From assembly GCA_038373865.1 (NCBI GenBank), contig JAXGGA010002202.1, positions 62,001 to 126,000 of the forward strand: DNA of 64,000 bases, given 5' to 3'. This DNA is from Uloborus plumipes (Eukaryota > Arthropoda > Arachnida > Araneae > Uloboridae). Shown here one piece after another: positions 50,701 to 54,779 of the stretch (position 1 is its first letter; the number at the start of each line of letters is the position of its first letter). A model generated the notes under the pieces. It did not search any database. It worked only from the letters and a program-made list of their open reading frames with translations, and had not been told where the DNA came from. The position numbers and the translations under genes are program-made.

Positions 50701-52935
50701 AAGGAAAGATGAAAAGTAATTACATCATCTAAAAGGTTTATCAAACAATGAAATTTTTAACTGGGATTTTTGTAAAAAAAAATATTCAATTACGTCCTCA
50801 CGCCATACCGGATAACCCTCACATCAATTCAGGATATCTCCCACATCAATACCGGATACTTTGTCGGATATCCTGCAAAAATCTTCCGGATATCCGTATC
50901 CGGGGCGGTCAGCCGGATCGGATACACTAGGTGGCCAAAAGTATCCGGACACTTTCGAAAATTCACATTTTTACATATAGCTCGAAAAATAAGTGATCAA
51001 TTGTTCTTTAACTTTAGTCATACAAAATATAGGCTTCACTGAACATTTCCAAGTTGAAATTAAATTACCCTTGCATTTGGGGGAACGACAAAAAGGGGGG
51101 TTGAAAGTAAAACCGCTTTTTGACCATAACTCTTCGAAAATAGCTCGGAATAAGCTATAAATTTCAGTAATTAATTAGCATACTATGTGTAATTACTGTA
51201 CAAATTTTTATGAACGTACCACTCTTACTTCCGTAGATATGAAACATTTTTTAAAAAATGGCAATTTTATTTGAAGGGTTTTTGCTCATAACACGCAGAG
51301 TTTTTGATTAAACCTTATCAAAACTTCAGGAAAAATGACAAAATACAAGAGAAAGAACATACTAAAACGGTAAATAAAAATATTAAAAATCCGATGAGAT
51401 ATGAACGTTAAAAGGAAATAATTTTTCACGGCGCATGCGCGAACGACAGAAATTTATAACTACAAAAATATTGTAGCCTGGTTTATACTGCATCTTATAA
51501 AAAAAGTTCCAGTTGAATATCGTAAAAATTGAAAAAGATATCAGCGATCTAGTGAGCTGTAATTCATTCATTCGCAGACAATACATAAATGGCAAGGGGT
51601 TCTCTACAAATAGTGTGGTGACAATTGAGCATTTTCTTCCATGTTAAATTGTATACAGTTTGAAAATTTATATTCGGCCCAGAAGTCACATTTCGCCTAT
51701 TCGGCCAAAAAGACCTTACCGTAGGTGGCCAAAAGCATCCGGACACCCCCTGAAACGTTGGTTTTGAACGATGACGCAATAACCTTTAATTTAAAAATAG
51801 CTCTTTGTGGACAGACCCTCACTTTTTATGTATTGTTTGCGAATGAATGAAATACAGCTCACTAGATCGCTGATATCTTTTTCAATTTTCATGATATTCA
51901 ACTGAAACTTTTTTTATAAGATGAAGTATAAATCAGAGTACAATATTTTTGTAGTTAAAAATTTCTGTCGTTCGCGCATGCGCCGTGAAAAAATATTTCC
52001 TTTTAACGTTCATATCTCATCGGATTTTTAATATTTTTATTTACCGTTTTAGTATGTTCTTTCTCTTGTATTTTGTCATTTTTCCTGAAGTTTTGATAAG
52101 GTTTGATCAAAAACTCTGTGTGTTATGAGCAAAAACCCTTCAAATAAAATTGCCATTTTTAAAAAAATGTTTCATATCTTCGGAAGTAAGAGTGGTATGT
52201 TCATAAAAATTTGTACAGTAATTATACATACTATGCTAATTAATTTCTGAAATTTATAGCTTATTCTGAGCTATTTTCGAAGAGTTATGGTCAAAAAGCG
52301 GTTTTACTTCAACCCCCCTTCTTGTCGTCCCCCAAATGCAAGGGTAATTTAATTTCAACTTGGAAATGTTTGGTGAAGCCTATATTTTGTATGACTAAAG
52401 TTAAAGAACAATTGATCACTTATTTTTCGAGCTATATGTAAAAATGTGAATTTTTGAAAGTGTCCGGATACTTTTGGCCACCTAGTGTATCCGGAAGTAC
52501 CGGATAGTTAAAATATCAGTCGGATAGGCTGGATACCGCATAGTTACCGGATATCCGGTCCATCCCTACTCCTTACTAGATACAGTGCATTACAGGGTTT
52601 TAGGCATCTAGAACAGTTTACTGGAAGCAGTTGTTTTTTGCAATGAGGTTAGTAGTTTTAAGAAGGCTCTTGATCTACATGGGTTTGGGAGCTTTATGAA
52701 TTATTGACGAGTTTTAAGTTTTGTAAATGACTTACCTATTAACATTGGTAAAACAAATCACTCTGCCTTTATTCATGACTTTTCCAGCACTTTCCGTAAG
52801 AGACGTCCTTCTTTCATGCTGCACCTCACTACATTCACACAGAGCTTCGATAGCAGAGTTTAATCCATGGAAGACAGTACATTCTTTGTTACCACTGTTG
52901 ACAGGTGGTCCAACATGAGCTAAACCTGCCATCAA
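8626..52935 (-). CDS. INTS13: INTS13 (asunder), partial gene, seven internal exons
   Basis: INTS13 is a subunit of the Integrator complex, which cleaves nascent snRNA and other Pol II transcripts in the nucleus. It pairs with INTS14, and in flies (asunder) it is also needed for dynein positioning in meiosis. Seven exons join at 52736-52935, 44104-44184, 39775-39865, 25110-25238, 20880-20964, 20547-20648 and 8626-8715 to give 259 codons without a stop. Recognised family blocks in order are [68 protein letters not shown] and [17 protein letters not shown]. This is about a third of a protein of roughly 700 residues, covering part of the VWA-like and beta-barrel regions. The start and the C-terminal part are outside or not found. 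Introns carry nearly all the transposons in the window. Confidence 0.93.
8716..9134. other. INTS13 intron, no feature seen
   Basis: AT-rich and without recognisable repeats, apart from homopolymer runs. Confidence 0.4.
9135..10640 (-). mobile_element. Decayed CR1-like LINE 3' half, interrupted
   Basis: Read on the minus strand, 10640-10370 matches the reverse transcriptase thumb of the LINE at 2735-2940 (TCCTAATAAGTCAGGAT, GCTTGGGTTTCTCAAT), and 9590-9135 continues it from GAAAGGGTTCAAAGG through the 3' untranslated region (TGGGCACTTGGAAAAACTTA) to the CATTTGTATTT tail. Many stops and indels show that it is old. The 780 bp between the two parts (about 9591-10369) has no match and is probably an insertion, but no terminal repeats were found. 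Confidence 0.75.
10641..11009. other. INTS13 intron, no feature seen
   Basis: Rich in homopolymer T and A runs. No gene or repeat is recognised. Confidence 0.4.
11012..11088 (+). repeat. CA-rich imperfect microsatellite
   Basis: Three ACACACAC runs separated by ATGCACATGC-like words. Confidence 0.8.
11510..11592 (+). repeat. Fragment of the foldback repeat seen at 40.5-41.3 kb
   Basis: TATTGCATGTAGTTCTACC and GGCTGAAGGGCAGTAACTTAC match the end of the repeat at 40765-40815 (TATTGCATGTTTCTGCC and GGCTTAGGGCAGTTGCTTAC). Confidence 0.55.
11624..12316. mobile_element. 693-bp non-autonomous hAT element
   Basis: The element begins TAGGGATGCACCGAT and ends ATCGGTGCATCCCTA, a perfect 15-bp terminal inverted repeat, and is flanked by a perfect 8-bp duplication GTTGGCAA (11616-11623, 12317-12324). 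Subterminal CCGATTAATCGG palindromes cluster at both ends. The AT-rich centre encodes nothing recognisable. Perfect ends and target duplication suggest a recent insertion. Confidence 0.92.
12325..13159. other. INTS13 intron, no feature seen
   Basis: AT-rich. No repeat boundaries or coding signal are visible. Confidence 0.4.
13165..13290 (+). repeat. Dispersed repeat R1, copy 1
   Basis: Contains AACGTCCAACTTCCAATA, TACAAGATGCAAAAGGATTG and a following AAATCTAAAAT. The same order of words recurs at 16290-16400, 60860-60955, 61028-61130 and 61195-61340. Confidence 0.6.
13925..15510 (+). pseudogene. RNase H-bearing LINE relic (same family as 32304-35206)
   Basis: A heavily decayed ORF2 is readable in pieces: [16 protein letters not shown] (end of reverse transcriptase), [35 protein letters not shown] and [19 protein letters not shown]. 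These align in order with [52 protein letters not shown] and [21 protein letters not shown] of the minus-strand copy. The last two are RNase H motifs. Frameshifts and stops are frequent, and both ends are lost. Confidence 0.75.
15511..16289. other. INTS13 intron, no feature seen
   Basis: AT-rich with no convincing coding or repeat signal. Open frames here are short and have no family resemblance. Confidence 0.4.
16290..16400 (+). repeat. Dispersed repeat R1, copy 2
   Basis: AAATTACTTCCAACTTTCAAAA, then CATTTTTTGAATGC and GAGGTCTTAATCACAGCATG follow the order seen in the copies at 13.2 and 61 kb. It is more diverged than the others. Confidence 0.45.
16401..17195. other. INTS13 intron, no feature seen
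   Basis: AT-rich, with many short A or T runs. No recognisable element. Confidence 0.4.
17196..17462. mobile_element. MITE-like element with GGCGGAT termini
   Basis: The left end reads AAGGGCGGATCTAGAACTTG followed by AAGGGAGGGGCGG. The right end, reversed, reads CAGTGGCGGATACAAGGGAG followed by GGGCGATGG. These are imperfect inverted repeats of about 40 bp around an AT-rich core. No target duplication is clear, because its right edge abuts the GTGAC element directly. Confidence 0.55.
17463..19415. mobile_element. GTGAC-rich element, copy 1, with embedded tRNA-like sequence
   Basis: The element starts CCCTGATAGCACAGTGAC and ends ACATTGTGCTATTAGGG, an imperfect inverted repeat. It is much more GC-rich than its surroundings and is built from dozens of GTGAC/GTCAC words. 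A block of the type AGCACAGTGACCAAAAT, ACGCTTTTGTGAC occurs at 17470 and 18110 forward and near 18430-18470 and 18690-18730 reversed, so the unit is repeated in both orientations. A tRNA-like sequence sits at 17880-17951. No transposase is encoded. A diverged second copy lies at 53059-55535. The class is unknown to me. The terminal inverted repeat suggests a non-autonomous DNA transposon. Confidence 0.65.
17880..17951 (-). tRNA. tRNA-like sequence (pseudo-tRNA) inside the GTGAC element
   Basis: On the minus strand the A-box region TAGTATAGTGGTTAGA and a perfect B box GGTTCGATTCC are spaced as in tRNA. The anticodon arm is TTGG-CTTGCAT-CCAG, which would put TGC (Ala) at the anticodon, although the body resembles Asp/Glu tRNAs. 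The T stem has one mismatch and the acceptor stem pairs only with several G-T wobbles, so function as a tRNA is doubtful. The Pol III promoter elements look usable. Confidence 0.55.
19704..19890 (+). pseudogene. Fragment of LINE ORF2 C-terminus
   Basis: [20 protein letters not shown] followed, after a stop and frameshift, by a C-P-A-L-S-Q-Y-type stretch. It matches the zinc-knuckle-like end after RNase H in RNase H-bearing LINEs (compare [20 protein letters not shown] at 32.5 kb). Only this piece remains. Confidence 0.5.
19891..20546. other. INTS13 intron, no gene
   Basis: AT-rich, with one G-run (G13) at about 20371-20383. Nothing else is recognised. Confidence 0.4.
20547..20648 (-). CDS. 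INTS13: INTS13 exon f
   Basis: Acceptor TTTTCATTTTAG, donor TGTTG|GTAAGCTG. The exon begins with the last two bases of a Gly codon and ends with the first base of a Glu codon completed by exon g. It encodes [16 protein letters not shown] then [29 protein letters not shown] is a family signature. Only 231 bp of intron separate it from exon e. Confidence 0.93.
20880..20964 (-). CDS. INTS13: INTS13 exon e
   Basis: Acceptor ACTCATTACAG, donor AACTG|GTGAGATT. It encodes [17 protein letters not shown] followed by [11 protein letters not shown] and one base of a Gly codon. The [17 protein letters not shown] block is strongly conserved in INTS13. Confidence 0.93.
21181..23990. mobile_element. Palindromic DNA element, about 2.8 kb, possibly Tigger-like
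   Basis: The left arm from 21360 and the right arm ending 23855 share an inverted CATAGATCTTAAAAGGAATA and, further in, an inverted CACGTGATCATGGGAC (about 21440 and 23765). Outside these the arms continue, more diverged, to a left end CAGTTGTCTCTCGAATAA at 21181, which looks like a Tigger/pogo end, and to about 23990 on the right. The outer limits are therefore estimates. No transposase is recognised in the 2.2-kb centre, which holds a 324-bp tandem duplication. Confidence 0.6.
22625..23215 (+). repeat. 324-bp tandem duplication, two diverged copies
   Basis: TCAAACTACC occurs at 22671 and 22995, so the period is 324. The words GGAGTACTTTTAAA/GAGTACTTTTAAAT, ATTGAAGTTGTC and CATTAATAT.TAGTT follow in the same order in both. 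Both copies end in a G-rich tract followed by a C-rich tract. Confidence 0.85.
24147..24487 (-). mobile_element. SINE-like 341-bp insertion with perfect 11-bp target duplication
   Basis: A GC-richer block is flanked by the direct repeat CACACCCAATT (24136-24146 and 24488-24498). On the minus strand it starts GGGCCACGGTACTCCCAC and ends in an A-rich AAATGAAATGA tail next to the duplication, the arrangement left by LINE-driven retrotransposition. A CGGACTCTTAACTGG stretch near the head recalls a Lys tRNA anticodon arm, but no good B box is present, so its tRNA origin is unproven. No ORF is recognised. Confidence 0.7.
25110..25238 (-). CDS. INTS13: INTS13 exon d
   Basis: Acceptor AAACTTTTAG, donor ATGAAA|GTAAGAAA, phase 0 at both ends, 43 codons. 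It encodes [18 protein letters not shown], then [13 protein letters not shown] and [12 protein letters not shown]. The S-P-x-L-x-x-E-x-H-x-V-x-x-G-R-H-L block and L-A-S-T-T-x-T-x-I-P-M-K are INTS13 family signatures. Confidence 0.94.
25239..26870. other. INTS13 intron, no feature seen
   Basis: AT-rich with poly(A) runs at 25795-25807 and 25885-25901. No element ends or coding signal are visible. Confidence 0.45.
27331..27793 (-). pseudogene. hAT transposase C-terminus with dimerisation domain
   Basis: Reading from 27793 the frame gives [16 protein letters not shown] then [15 protein letters not shown]. After a frameshift near 27680 it gives [20 protein letters not shown] and [18 protein letters not shown]. 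The H-S-N-A-x-x-E/K-R-V-F-S-x-x-K-x-x-K-T-x-x-R-x-x-M block is the hAT dimerisation domain. Upstream coding continues beyond the TTAA foldback at 29164. Confidence 0.85.
27798..29163. mobile_element. TTAA-flanked foldback element, 1,366 bp, near-perfect hairpin
   Basis: Two arms of about 670 bp are inverted copies of each other around a roughly 20-bp centre near 28480. It starts GAGCAAGAATCTGAGA and ends TCTCAGATTCTTGCTC, and is flanked by TTAA (27794-27797 and 29164-29167). It interrupts hAT transposase coding sequence. Leaving out the element and one TTAA keeps that reading frame open through [11 protein letters not shown], which fixes the boundary. TTAA duplication is known for piggyBac and Kolobok transposases. 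No protein is encoded that I recognise. Confidence 0.88.
29164..29300 (-). pseudogene. hAT transposase middle piece
   Basis: Encodes [16 protein letters not shown], then [18 protein letters not shown] and IKKFPI, running straight into the TTAA of the foldback element. F-Y-x-x-V-R-x-x-Y is found in this group of hAT transposases just before the V-N-A-Q-V-A-D segment that continues at 27793. Confidence 0.8.
29308..29571 (-). mobile_element. tRNA-derived SINE, 264 bp
   Basis: On the minus strand it starts GCCGGCCACCTTGTCTAGTG, has a tRNA-like head with A-box-like TTGTCTAGTGGTCAGA and a perfect B box GGTTCGAGTCC, then an unrelated body of about 190 bp (CATGGATGAGTTTTATCTAG onward), and ends in A12 (T12 at 29308-29319). 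The flanks AATTAATC (29300-29307) and AATTTATC (29572-29579) match at 7 of 8, probably an eroded target duplication. It lies inside the hAT transposon. The head differs from the tRNA-like sequences of the GTGAC elements. Confidence 0.85.
29580..29859. other. hAT interior, unassigned
   Basis: AT-rich piece between two transposase blocks. It may hold decayed transposase sequence, but no motif is readable. Confidence 0.35.
29860..30324 (-). pseudogene. hAT transposase middle block
   Basis: Encodes [38 protein letters not shown] and [20 protein letters not shown], then [11 protein letters not shown] followed by a poly(A) run. K-I-L-K-H-x-x-x-x-W-L-S-L-x-x-x-L-x-R-x-L-x-Q-W is typical of the BED-containing hAT group related to ZMYM6/SCAND3. 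It continues from the block at 36640-36910 once the intervening insertions are ignored. Confidence 0.8.
30704..32267. mobile_element. Mariner/Tc1-like foldback element, copy 1, 1,564 bp
   Basis: Ends are CACTAGGTGGCCAAAAGT and ACTTTTGGCCACCTAGTG, perfect inverted repeats flanked by TA (30702-30703, 32268-32269). Arms of about 680 bp are inverted copies around a spacer of roughly 190 bp (about 31390-31580). The spacer holds an extra terminal-like word, TAGGTGGCCAAAAGCATCCG, at 31501. No transposase is encoded. A nearly identical copy lies at 50925-52487. Confidence 0.9.
32288..32303 (+). repeat. Target duplication, left of LINE
   Basis: GATTTTCATCAAACTT, repeated exactly at 35207-35222. It defines the LINE insertion between them. 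Confidence 0.9.
32330..35160 (-). pseudogene. LINE ORF2: reverse transcriptase and RNase H, broken
   Basis: Reading from the right: [16 protein letters not shown] at about 35150 (end of the linker after endonuclease), [14 protein letters not shown] at 34.68 kb, [39 protein letters not shown], then a break, and [20 protein letters not shown] with the catalytic YADD at about 34.0 kb. The thumb follows ([17 protein letters not shown], 33.63 kb), then RNase H ([62 protein letters not shown]) and a C-terminal knuckle ([20 protein letters not shown]). At least five frameshifts or stops separate these. The 33.26-32.93 kb stretch contains a short direct duplication (LYPSQL repeated). Confidence 0.85.
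35160..35205. repeat. Perfect 46-nt hairpin at the LINE 5' junction
   Basis: Two arms of 21 nt (GCATTTTTAATGTGACC inside each) are exact reverse complements around the 4-base loop TAGG. The hairpin ends at the target duplication. Confidence 0.95.
35528..36640. other. Unassigned insertion(s) within the hAT element
   Basis: No hAT coding is present here. There is a G10 run at 35751-35760, a GC-rich block at 36070-36112, and a right end CTAGTTACGTCCCTG at about 36633 typical of a MITE, immediately before hAT coding resumes. A matching left end was not found. Confidence 0.4.
36640..36910 (-). pseudogene. hAT transposase block after the BED finger
   Basis: Encodes [20 protein letters not shown], then [18 protein letters not shown] and GACKK. 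C-x-C-H-L-x-x-x-A-x-x-G/A-x marks the start of the catalytic region of BED-type hAT transposases. The middle part ([16 protein letters not shown]) is unusual and may be foreign. Confidence 0.7.
37001..37115 (+). repeat. MITE left end and TTTTCCCTGA repeats
   Basis: CAGGGTGGCCACAGGAAGAA followed by three TTTCCCTGATTTCT-type words. It resembles a hAT left end (CAGGGTGGCCAC). No partner end is identified. Confidence 0.4.
37320..38960 (+). repeat. Degenerate minisatellite of about 80 bp, interrupted by a MITE
   Basis: Words of the type GAAAGATGGC, TTTTTAATACTCCAGTTT, AAATTTTCCAA and AAGCCTCTCC recur in the same order at about 37500, 38461, 38636, 38713 and 38872. The spacing is near 77-80 bp or multiples of it. 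The hAT MITE at 37613-38285 splits the array. Confidence 0.6.
37613..38285. mobile_element. hAT MITE, 673 bp (CAGTGTTTCCCAACC family, copy 1)
   Basis: It starts CAGTGTTTCCCAACCTTC and ends CAGGTTGGGAATCACTG, flanked by a perfect 8-bp duplication GTATAAGC (37605-37612, 38286-38293). Subterminal GGGGGCGATCGCCCC palindromes are present. A longer relative is at 46067-47773. Confidence 0.9.
39054..39359 (-). pseudogene. hAT transposase N-terminus with BED-type zinc finger
   Basis: From an ATG at 39359 the frame reads [20 protein letters not shown], then [20 protein letters not shown] and [15 protein letters not shown]. The C-x2-C with a following H-L-x-S-K-x-M at the BED-finger spacing shows the finger, although the final His is replaced. 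A frame change follows after about residue 60. Confidence 0.8.
39775..39865 (-). CDS. INTS13: INTS13 exon c
   Basis: Acceptor TTTTATTTTACAG, donor AGAATG|GTATATAT. The first base completes a split Ser codon from exon b, followed by 30 codons [16 protein letters not shown] and [16 protein letters not shown]-x-I-Q-x-C-E-L-V-x-x-H-x-Y-P-V is conserved in INTS13. The hAT transposon begins 39 bp past the donor. Confidence 0.93.
39866..40534. other. INTS13 intron, no feature seen
   Basis: AT-rich, with no recognisable element. Confidence 0.4.
40535..41290. repeat. Foldback repeat cluster with AAACGAGCTGG words
   Basis: TTTTATTCCATCCATGGACT, AGTTTCGTGCTTTTTAGCAC, CAGCATGGAATGAGAAGTAA and ACGAGCTGGAGGCA occur in this order at 40550-40640. 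The same series occurs reversed at 41165-41275. A further inverted piece, CCATGGATGGAATAAACGAG, is at 40735-40760. A relative of its end is at 11510-11592. It forms long hairpins, but no target duplication was identified. Confidence 0.65.
41531..43612. mobile_element. DNA element with GGGTSGTCC ends, 2.08 kb, TA-flanked
   Basis: The left end GGGTCGTCCAAAAAAGGCC and the right end (reversed) GGGTGGTCCAAAATTTCAAA continue as inverted repeats for about 70 bp, including GTGCTACCCTCCCA on both. TA lies on each side (41529-41530, 43613-43614), as in Tc1/mariner-type insertion. No transposase is recognised. A piggyBac-type MITE sits inside. Confidence 0.7.
41729..42335. mobile_element. piggyBac-type MITE, 607 bp
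   Basis: The ends are CCCTCCGCGTACGGCTC and GAGCCGTACGCGGAGGG, a perfect 17-bp inverted repeat, flanked by TTAA (41725-41728, 42336-42339). A TTAA duplication with a CCC start is diagnostic of piggyBac. Subterminal words such as CGCGGG and GCGGGCG are enriched. It has no coding capacity. Confidence 0.93.
43773..44019. mobile_element. MITE-like element, about 247 bp
   Basis: The left end AAGGGCCAGGGGGAAAAAGA followed by TGAAAGTGACC matches, inverted, the right end AAGGGTCAGGGTGAAAAAAG followed by ATGAAAGTAAC. No target duplication is clear. It ends 84 bp from INTS13 exon b. Confidence 0.6.
44104..44184 (-). CDS. INTS13: INTS13 exon b
   Basis: Acceptor TTATATTTCAG, donor GATAG|GTATATTT. It completes a Ser codon split after exon a, encodes [16 protein letters not shown] then [10 protein letters not shown], and ends with AG of the next Ser codon. 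The helix L-x-x-x-x-x-x-x-x-x-x-x-H-N-x-L-A-x-x-S-D corresponds to the family segment just before the L-M-x-I-Q block of exon c. Confidence 0.9.
44314..44392 (+). mobile_element. Mariner-like left end, truncated
   Basis: TA|CGAGGGCTATTCAGAAAGTA followed by TTACGTTTTGGAGTTAAG is the type of left end seen in mariner elements. At about 44394 it is cut by another repeat end (CAGGGTTCGCGTTTACC). The right end was not found. Confidence 0.45.
45164..45322. repeat. 159-bp inverted repeat
   Basis: CTACGACAAAAATTGACC and ACGTTTTGAAAAATCAAGAT on the left match, reversed, the right arm to 45322. A 45-bp spacer contains GATGACGTCATG. It lies within AT-rich DNA that ends at GTGGACACCCTGTATA (45552-45567), a mariner-like right end. 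Confidence 0.75.
45568..46066. other. INTS13 intron, unassigned
   Basis: Contains several GGCCAA and TTTCGAAG words at 45570-45710 and a G-run at 45930. No boundaries can be set. Confidence 0.35.
46067..47773. mobile_element. hAT element, 1,707 bp (CAGTGTTTCCCAACC family, copy 2)
   Basis: It starts TAGTGGTTCCCAACATGAAG and ends AAGGTTGGGAAACACTG, flanked by an 8-bp duplication TATTAAAC (46059-46066, 47774-47781). The right 370 bp match copy 1 at 37613-38285 in reverse (GTGTCAGTCAGCGTCTTG, GATGTTCACTTGGGTCAA). The extra length includes a nested sequence ending CGAACCCTG at 47389, related to 61390-61560. No transposase is recognised. Confidence 0.8.
47240..47389. repeat. Terminal piece of a CAGGGTTCGTAC repeat
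   Basis: AAAATTAAGGAAAATTTTCC, AAATTAAGGACTTTTTAAGG and AGGAAGTACGAACCCTG match 61410-61558 almost base for base. The CAGGGTTCGTAC end (reversed) is hAT-like. The other end was not identified. Confidence 0.6.
47782..48318. other. INTS13 intron, no gene
   Basis: AT-rich. A GC-rich stretch at 48170-48225 (GCCCGGGCCCTCTGCC, AAAATCCGCTACTGCC) looks like a MITE end. Confidence 0.4.
48319..49948 (+). mobile_element. Tigger/pogo element, 1,630 bp, internally deleted
   Basis: The ends CAGTGAAACCTCGCTTAACG and (reversed) CAGTAAAACCTCTCCAATAC are inverted repeats flanked by TA (48317-48318, 49949-49950). AGCGGACACC words lie near both ends. Inside, only the start and the acidic C-terminal part of a Tigger transposase remain (see 49200-49590). 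Confidence 0.88.
49200..49590 (+). pseudogene. Tigger transposase remnant, N- and C-termini fused by deletion
   Basis: [11 protein letters not shown] at about 49225 is the very start of the N-terminal helix-turn-helix region. It runs directly into [20 protein letters not shown] and [14 protein letters not shown], then after a stop and frameshift [20 protein letters not shown] and [19 protein letters not shown] with VVKLSQ. The latter parts are the acidic tail. The DDE catalytic domain is missing altogether, so the copy cannot encode an enzyme. Confidence 0.75.
49951..50789. other. INTS13 intron, no feature seen
   Basis: AT-rich, with no recognisable element. Confidence 0.4.
50790..52572. mobile_element. 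CCGGATAT-rich MITE split by the mariner-like foldback
   Basis: Left of the foldback (50800-50922) and right of it (52490-52572) are short runs of CCGGATATCC-type words. The right side ends CCGGTCCATCCCTA, a hAT-like terminus (TAGGGATGGACCGG reversed). The left terminus is not clear. Confidence 0.5.
50925..52487. mobile_element. Mariner/Tc1-like foldback element, copy 2, 1,563 bp
   Basis: Same family and almost the same sequence as 30704-32267: ends CACTAGGTGGCCAAAAGT and ACTTTTGGCCACCTAGTG, TA on each side (50923-50924, 52488-52489), and the central TAGGTGGCCAAAAGCATCCG at 51722. Length differs by one base, and the differences seen are scattered substitutions and 1-2 base indels. Confidence 0.9.
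52600..52690 (+). mobile_element. CR1-like LINE 3' fragment
   Basis: TCTAGAACAGTTTACTGGAA and AGTTTTAAGAAGGCTCTTGA followed by TCTACATGGG match 3219-3290 of the LINE copy. Only this piece of the 3' untranslated region remains. Confidence 0.6.
52736..52935 (-). CDS. INTS13: INTS13 exon a (first exon found)
   Basis: Acceptor CATTTTTTGACAG, donor AATAG|GTAAGTCA. It starts in phase 0 and encodes [55 protein letters not shown] and [11 protein letters not shown], with AG of a Ser codon left over. V-G-P-P, the H-G-L-x-x-A-I-E-A-L-C helix and R-V/I-I-C-x-T-N are family signatures of the VWA-like region. The upstream exon with the protein start was not found to the right and is presumably outside. 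Confidence 0.95.
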
Positions 52936-53431
52936 CTGTCAAAAAATGTGAGTATGCAAAATAATAAAGTAATAATAGATTATAAAAAAATAATAATAAA
53001 AATTTTTATAGTTTAAAACGTAAAATAATAGAGAACTTTGGTACCCATGTGGGACATTCCCTTACAACACTGACTATAATAAGATGCTTTTGTGAACTTC
53101 GAGTGCGTCACAAGCTAGGTTGCAAACACATGGAAGCAATTTACGAATGTCTGCTCGCATTGTCGTCCAAGTGCGATATAGCAGTGATGACATAACTGCA
53201 ACCAAGGTCACCCAAAAAGCGGTTTTGCAATGTTACAGTATAGTCACAACAAACCTTGGGTGACACATTTGTGACCTCCGTGTGATGTATATTGCAACAT
53301 TAATTCACTTATATAAAATATCTTTTATTTTTGAAAAAAATGAAAAAGATACTTGAAATCATTGATATTGGAATTGATACTTACTTGATTCAGAGTACTT
53401 ACCGCTAACCGTTACACTGTGCGTCACCCAT

Positions 53432-53493
53432 CTTCTTACACTTGGAATCGAACCCGTGCCTCTGGGTGTAAGCCAACCACTAGACAAAACGAG
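53432..53493 (-). tRNA. tRNA-like remnant in GTGAC element copy 2
   Basis: On the minus strand TTTGTCTAGTGGTTGGCT is followed by a perfect B box GGTTCGATTCC. The D-loop/anticodon part is shorter than in copy 1, so it cannot fold as a full tRNA. Same orientation and relative position as 17880-17951. Confidence 0.5.
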
Positions 53494-54160
53494 ACTTGGT
53501 TGAGAAAACATTAAAAGTGATGAGCTGCTCGACTTCACATGGCAGTTGTACATCTACGTTGATGTGACTACTTTAAGCCACAATGCAACTTTACCGCGAC
53601 GTTAGAGAAAGGCTACACTTGTGTGGTAAGGAGTTGCCACTGCAACGACATACATGTGACCTGGCCCCGAACTGATATTCATAAGTTGCTCCCAGCTATT
53701 TGCAACTTTGCTTGTGATGTACACGAGGGTCACAAAAGACTCTTATTCTACTCACTGTGCAATTAACAACGTCATTTAAAGGTCAAATAAGTCGCAAGAC
53801 TTTCACTTGGTGACCTTGGTTGCACCTGTGTTGTTAGGCGTTGTCACTGCAACGTCGCCGCGAACCAACATTCGTATGTTGCTGCCACTTAATAGCAACT
53901 TCGCTTGAGACATACACAAGGGTCATTAAAGTGCCTTATTTTGGTCTCTGTGCTATTTGAAGTCACATCCCCGTTTATTGTAAATGCTGTAACTCACAAT
54001 GGTTTTGTAGCAACATTGTTTAAATGTCACAAATCTATAATTAGGTGACCTCGGTTGCAGTTGTGTCGTTAGTGTAACGTCTCACTTGTGACATCCCCAC
54101 AAACTTACATTCGTAAGTTGCTGCCACCTATTTGCAACTCCCCTTGTGACGCACACAATG

Positions 54161-54779
54161 CAGGGCTCGAAAAATCTTTAAAATTTTACATGACCTGCCG
54201 GGCATGTTTGTCTAAAAAGTACATGCCCGAATAGAATTTTTACATTCCCAGTTTTATTTTTGTTGTTTATAAATAAAAACATTTGAATTTGTTGTACAGT
54301 GTTAAGACGTTGATTGCCAAGCTACAAAACATACGTAGCATATGAGCTGGGCTAAAAACAATGTACCTGTCAATTAGTTTTTACTTTCATCTCCTCAGAA
54401 GTCAAATATCCATATTAATGTCATTGTAAAAGACAAATTCTAATCTGGAGGAAAACAGCAAATCACATACAAGCTAACTCAAATTCTATTCTGTCAGCTA
54501 AAATGATGTGCTACAAATTATCATTATCTCCTACTTGGGCAGTCAACATGTTAATCAGACAAAATATTAAATTAGCAGTTTTGTATCTGAATTAAGAATT
54601 ATTTTAATCTTAACATATATGGTAATTTTTTTCCAAAATACGAATTAATAAACTTTAGGAAAGAAAAATTTGATCGTAAAATTACATGGCCAGCTGGGCA
54701 TGTAAGGGTTGAAGATTCATGCCCGATCAGAAATTTTACATGCCCCGGGCATGTCGGGCAATATAATTTTCGAGCCCTG
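54161..54779. mobile_element. hAT MITE, 619 bp
   Basis: It starts CAGGGCTCGAAAAAT and ends ATTTTCGAGCCCTG, flanked by a perfect 8-bp duplication ACACAATG (54153-54160, 54780-54787). GGGCATGT/ACATGCCC words cluster near both ends. It has no coding capacity. Confidence 0.92.
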
